Translations under genes and position numbers: made by a program
Notes under the pieces: model-generated
Told to the model about the DNA's origin: nothing
Database searches by the model: none
What the model saw: the letters and a program-made list of their open reading frames with translations, nothing else
In this document: one piece after another, positions 6,398-6,554 of the stretch
Layout: the number at the start of each line of letters is the position of its first letter
How positions within the stretch are numbered: position 1 is the first letter of the stretch
Assembly (NCBI GenBank): GCA_017557085.1
Contig: JAFZAR010000390.1
Coordinates: 1 to 6,554 of the forward strand
Direction: 5' to 3'
From: Verrucomicrobiota bacterium
GTDB lineage: Bacteria; Verrucomicrobiota; Verrucomicrobiia; Limisphaerales; UBA1412
DNA length: 6,554 bases

Positions 6398-6512
6398 AGA
6401 AAGATAAAAAAATGTTTTTCTGAAAAGTGTTCTTGAAAACAGATTTGATAAAAGATAAGTTCGTCATGGCGCAGTTTGCTGTGTGCGTGTGAGTTGTTTA
6501 TTCAGTGTATTC
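6398..6512. other. Intergenic region with no clear gene
   Basis: About 115 A/T-rich bases follow the DUF362 stop. The A-run followed by a T-run at about 6406-6419 could pair weakly, but it has no G/C stem and is a poor terminator candidate. A TTGAAA (6433-6438) is a possible -35 for the next gene, but its best -10 partner (GATAAG, 6454-6459) is only 15 bases away. No convincing RNA gene or repeat is visible. Confidence 0.5.
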
Positions 6513-6519
6513 AGGAGGT
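6513..6519 (+). promoter_or_regulatory. Strong Shine-Dalgarno site of the gene at the right edge
   Basis: AGGAGGT is complementary to the 3' end of 16S rRNA and is the best ribosome site in the window. It lies 10 bases before ATG 6530 and 13 before ATG 6533. ATG 6520 abuts it directly and is too close to be served by it. A site this strong indicates that a well-translated gene starts here. Confidence 0.65.
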
Positions 6520-6529
6520 ATGTTTCTCA

Positions 6530-6554
6530 ATGATGAAAAGTATAGGAAAAGGAA
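6530..6554 (+). CDS. Start of a gene cut by the window edge
   Basis: Only the first codons are present, reading MMKSIGKG, with the frame open to the edge. The basic start (Lys3, Lys7) would fit a signal peptide n-region, but this is too short to judge. The product cannot be named. The alternative start at 6520 in another frame (MFLNDEKYRK) is also open, but its spacing to the ribosome site is far too short. The gene lies about 130 bases after the DUF362 stop, so it may have its own promoter. Confidence 0.5.

Noticed and set aside
6433..6459. Promoter TTGAAA / GATAAG before the edge gene
   Set aside because: The spacing is 15 bases and the -10 matches at only four positions, so support is too weak to list as a site.

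Overview
The window looks like chromosomal DNA of a diderm (Gram-negative type) bacterium. The evidence is an hflK/hflC pair, a lipoprotein with a classic lipobox, and a second protein with a Sec-type signal peptide. The phylum cannot be fixed from sequence reading alone. A PVC-like or deltaproteobacteria-like lineage is only a guess. No mobile elements, CRISPR arrays, tRNA or rRNA genes are visible, and no gene-free stretch exceeds about 150 bases.

The left half (1-2753, + strand) is a compact three-gene run: hflK, hflC and mntP. HflK and HflC are inner-membrane SPFH proteins. In known bacteria they form a large periplasmic cage around the FtsH protease and restrain its membrane-protein degradation. 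MntP is a small Mn(II) exporter. The gaps are 15 bases (hflK-hflC) and 37 bases (hflC-mntP), so co-transcription is likely. A promoter-like sequence with a 7-base direct repeat precedes hflK. No ftsH lies in the window.

The right half (2764-6397) holds two divergently transcribed genes for exported proteins, visibly more A/T-rich than hflKC. On the minus strand is a 758-residue lipoprotein with one TPR cluster at each end and about 350 residues of Pro/Glu/Thr/Gln/Val-rich, probably disordered, linker between them. On the plus strand is a DUF362-family protein with a signal peptide and a basic, tryptophan-rich C-terminus. They are separated by a short region with an extended -10 promoter for the TPR gene and a small inverted repeat at its likely transcription start. 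At the right edge a strong Shine-Dalgarno sequence introduces another gene, of which only a few codons are present.

I see no clear new defence or mobile system. The most unusual items are the two-cluster TPR lipoprotein with a repeated I-S-x-I-P motif in its linker, its divergent pairing with an exported DUF362 protein, a family-atypical insert in HflK, and mutually exclusive hairpins at the mntP start codon.
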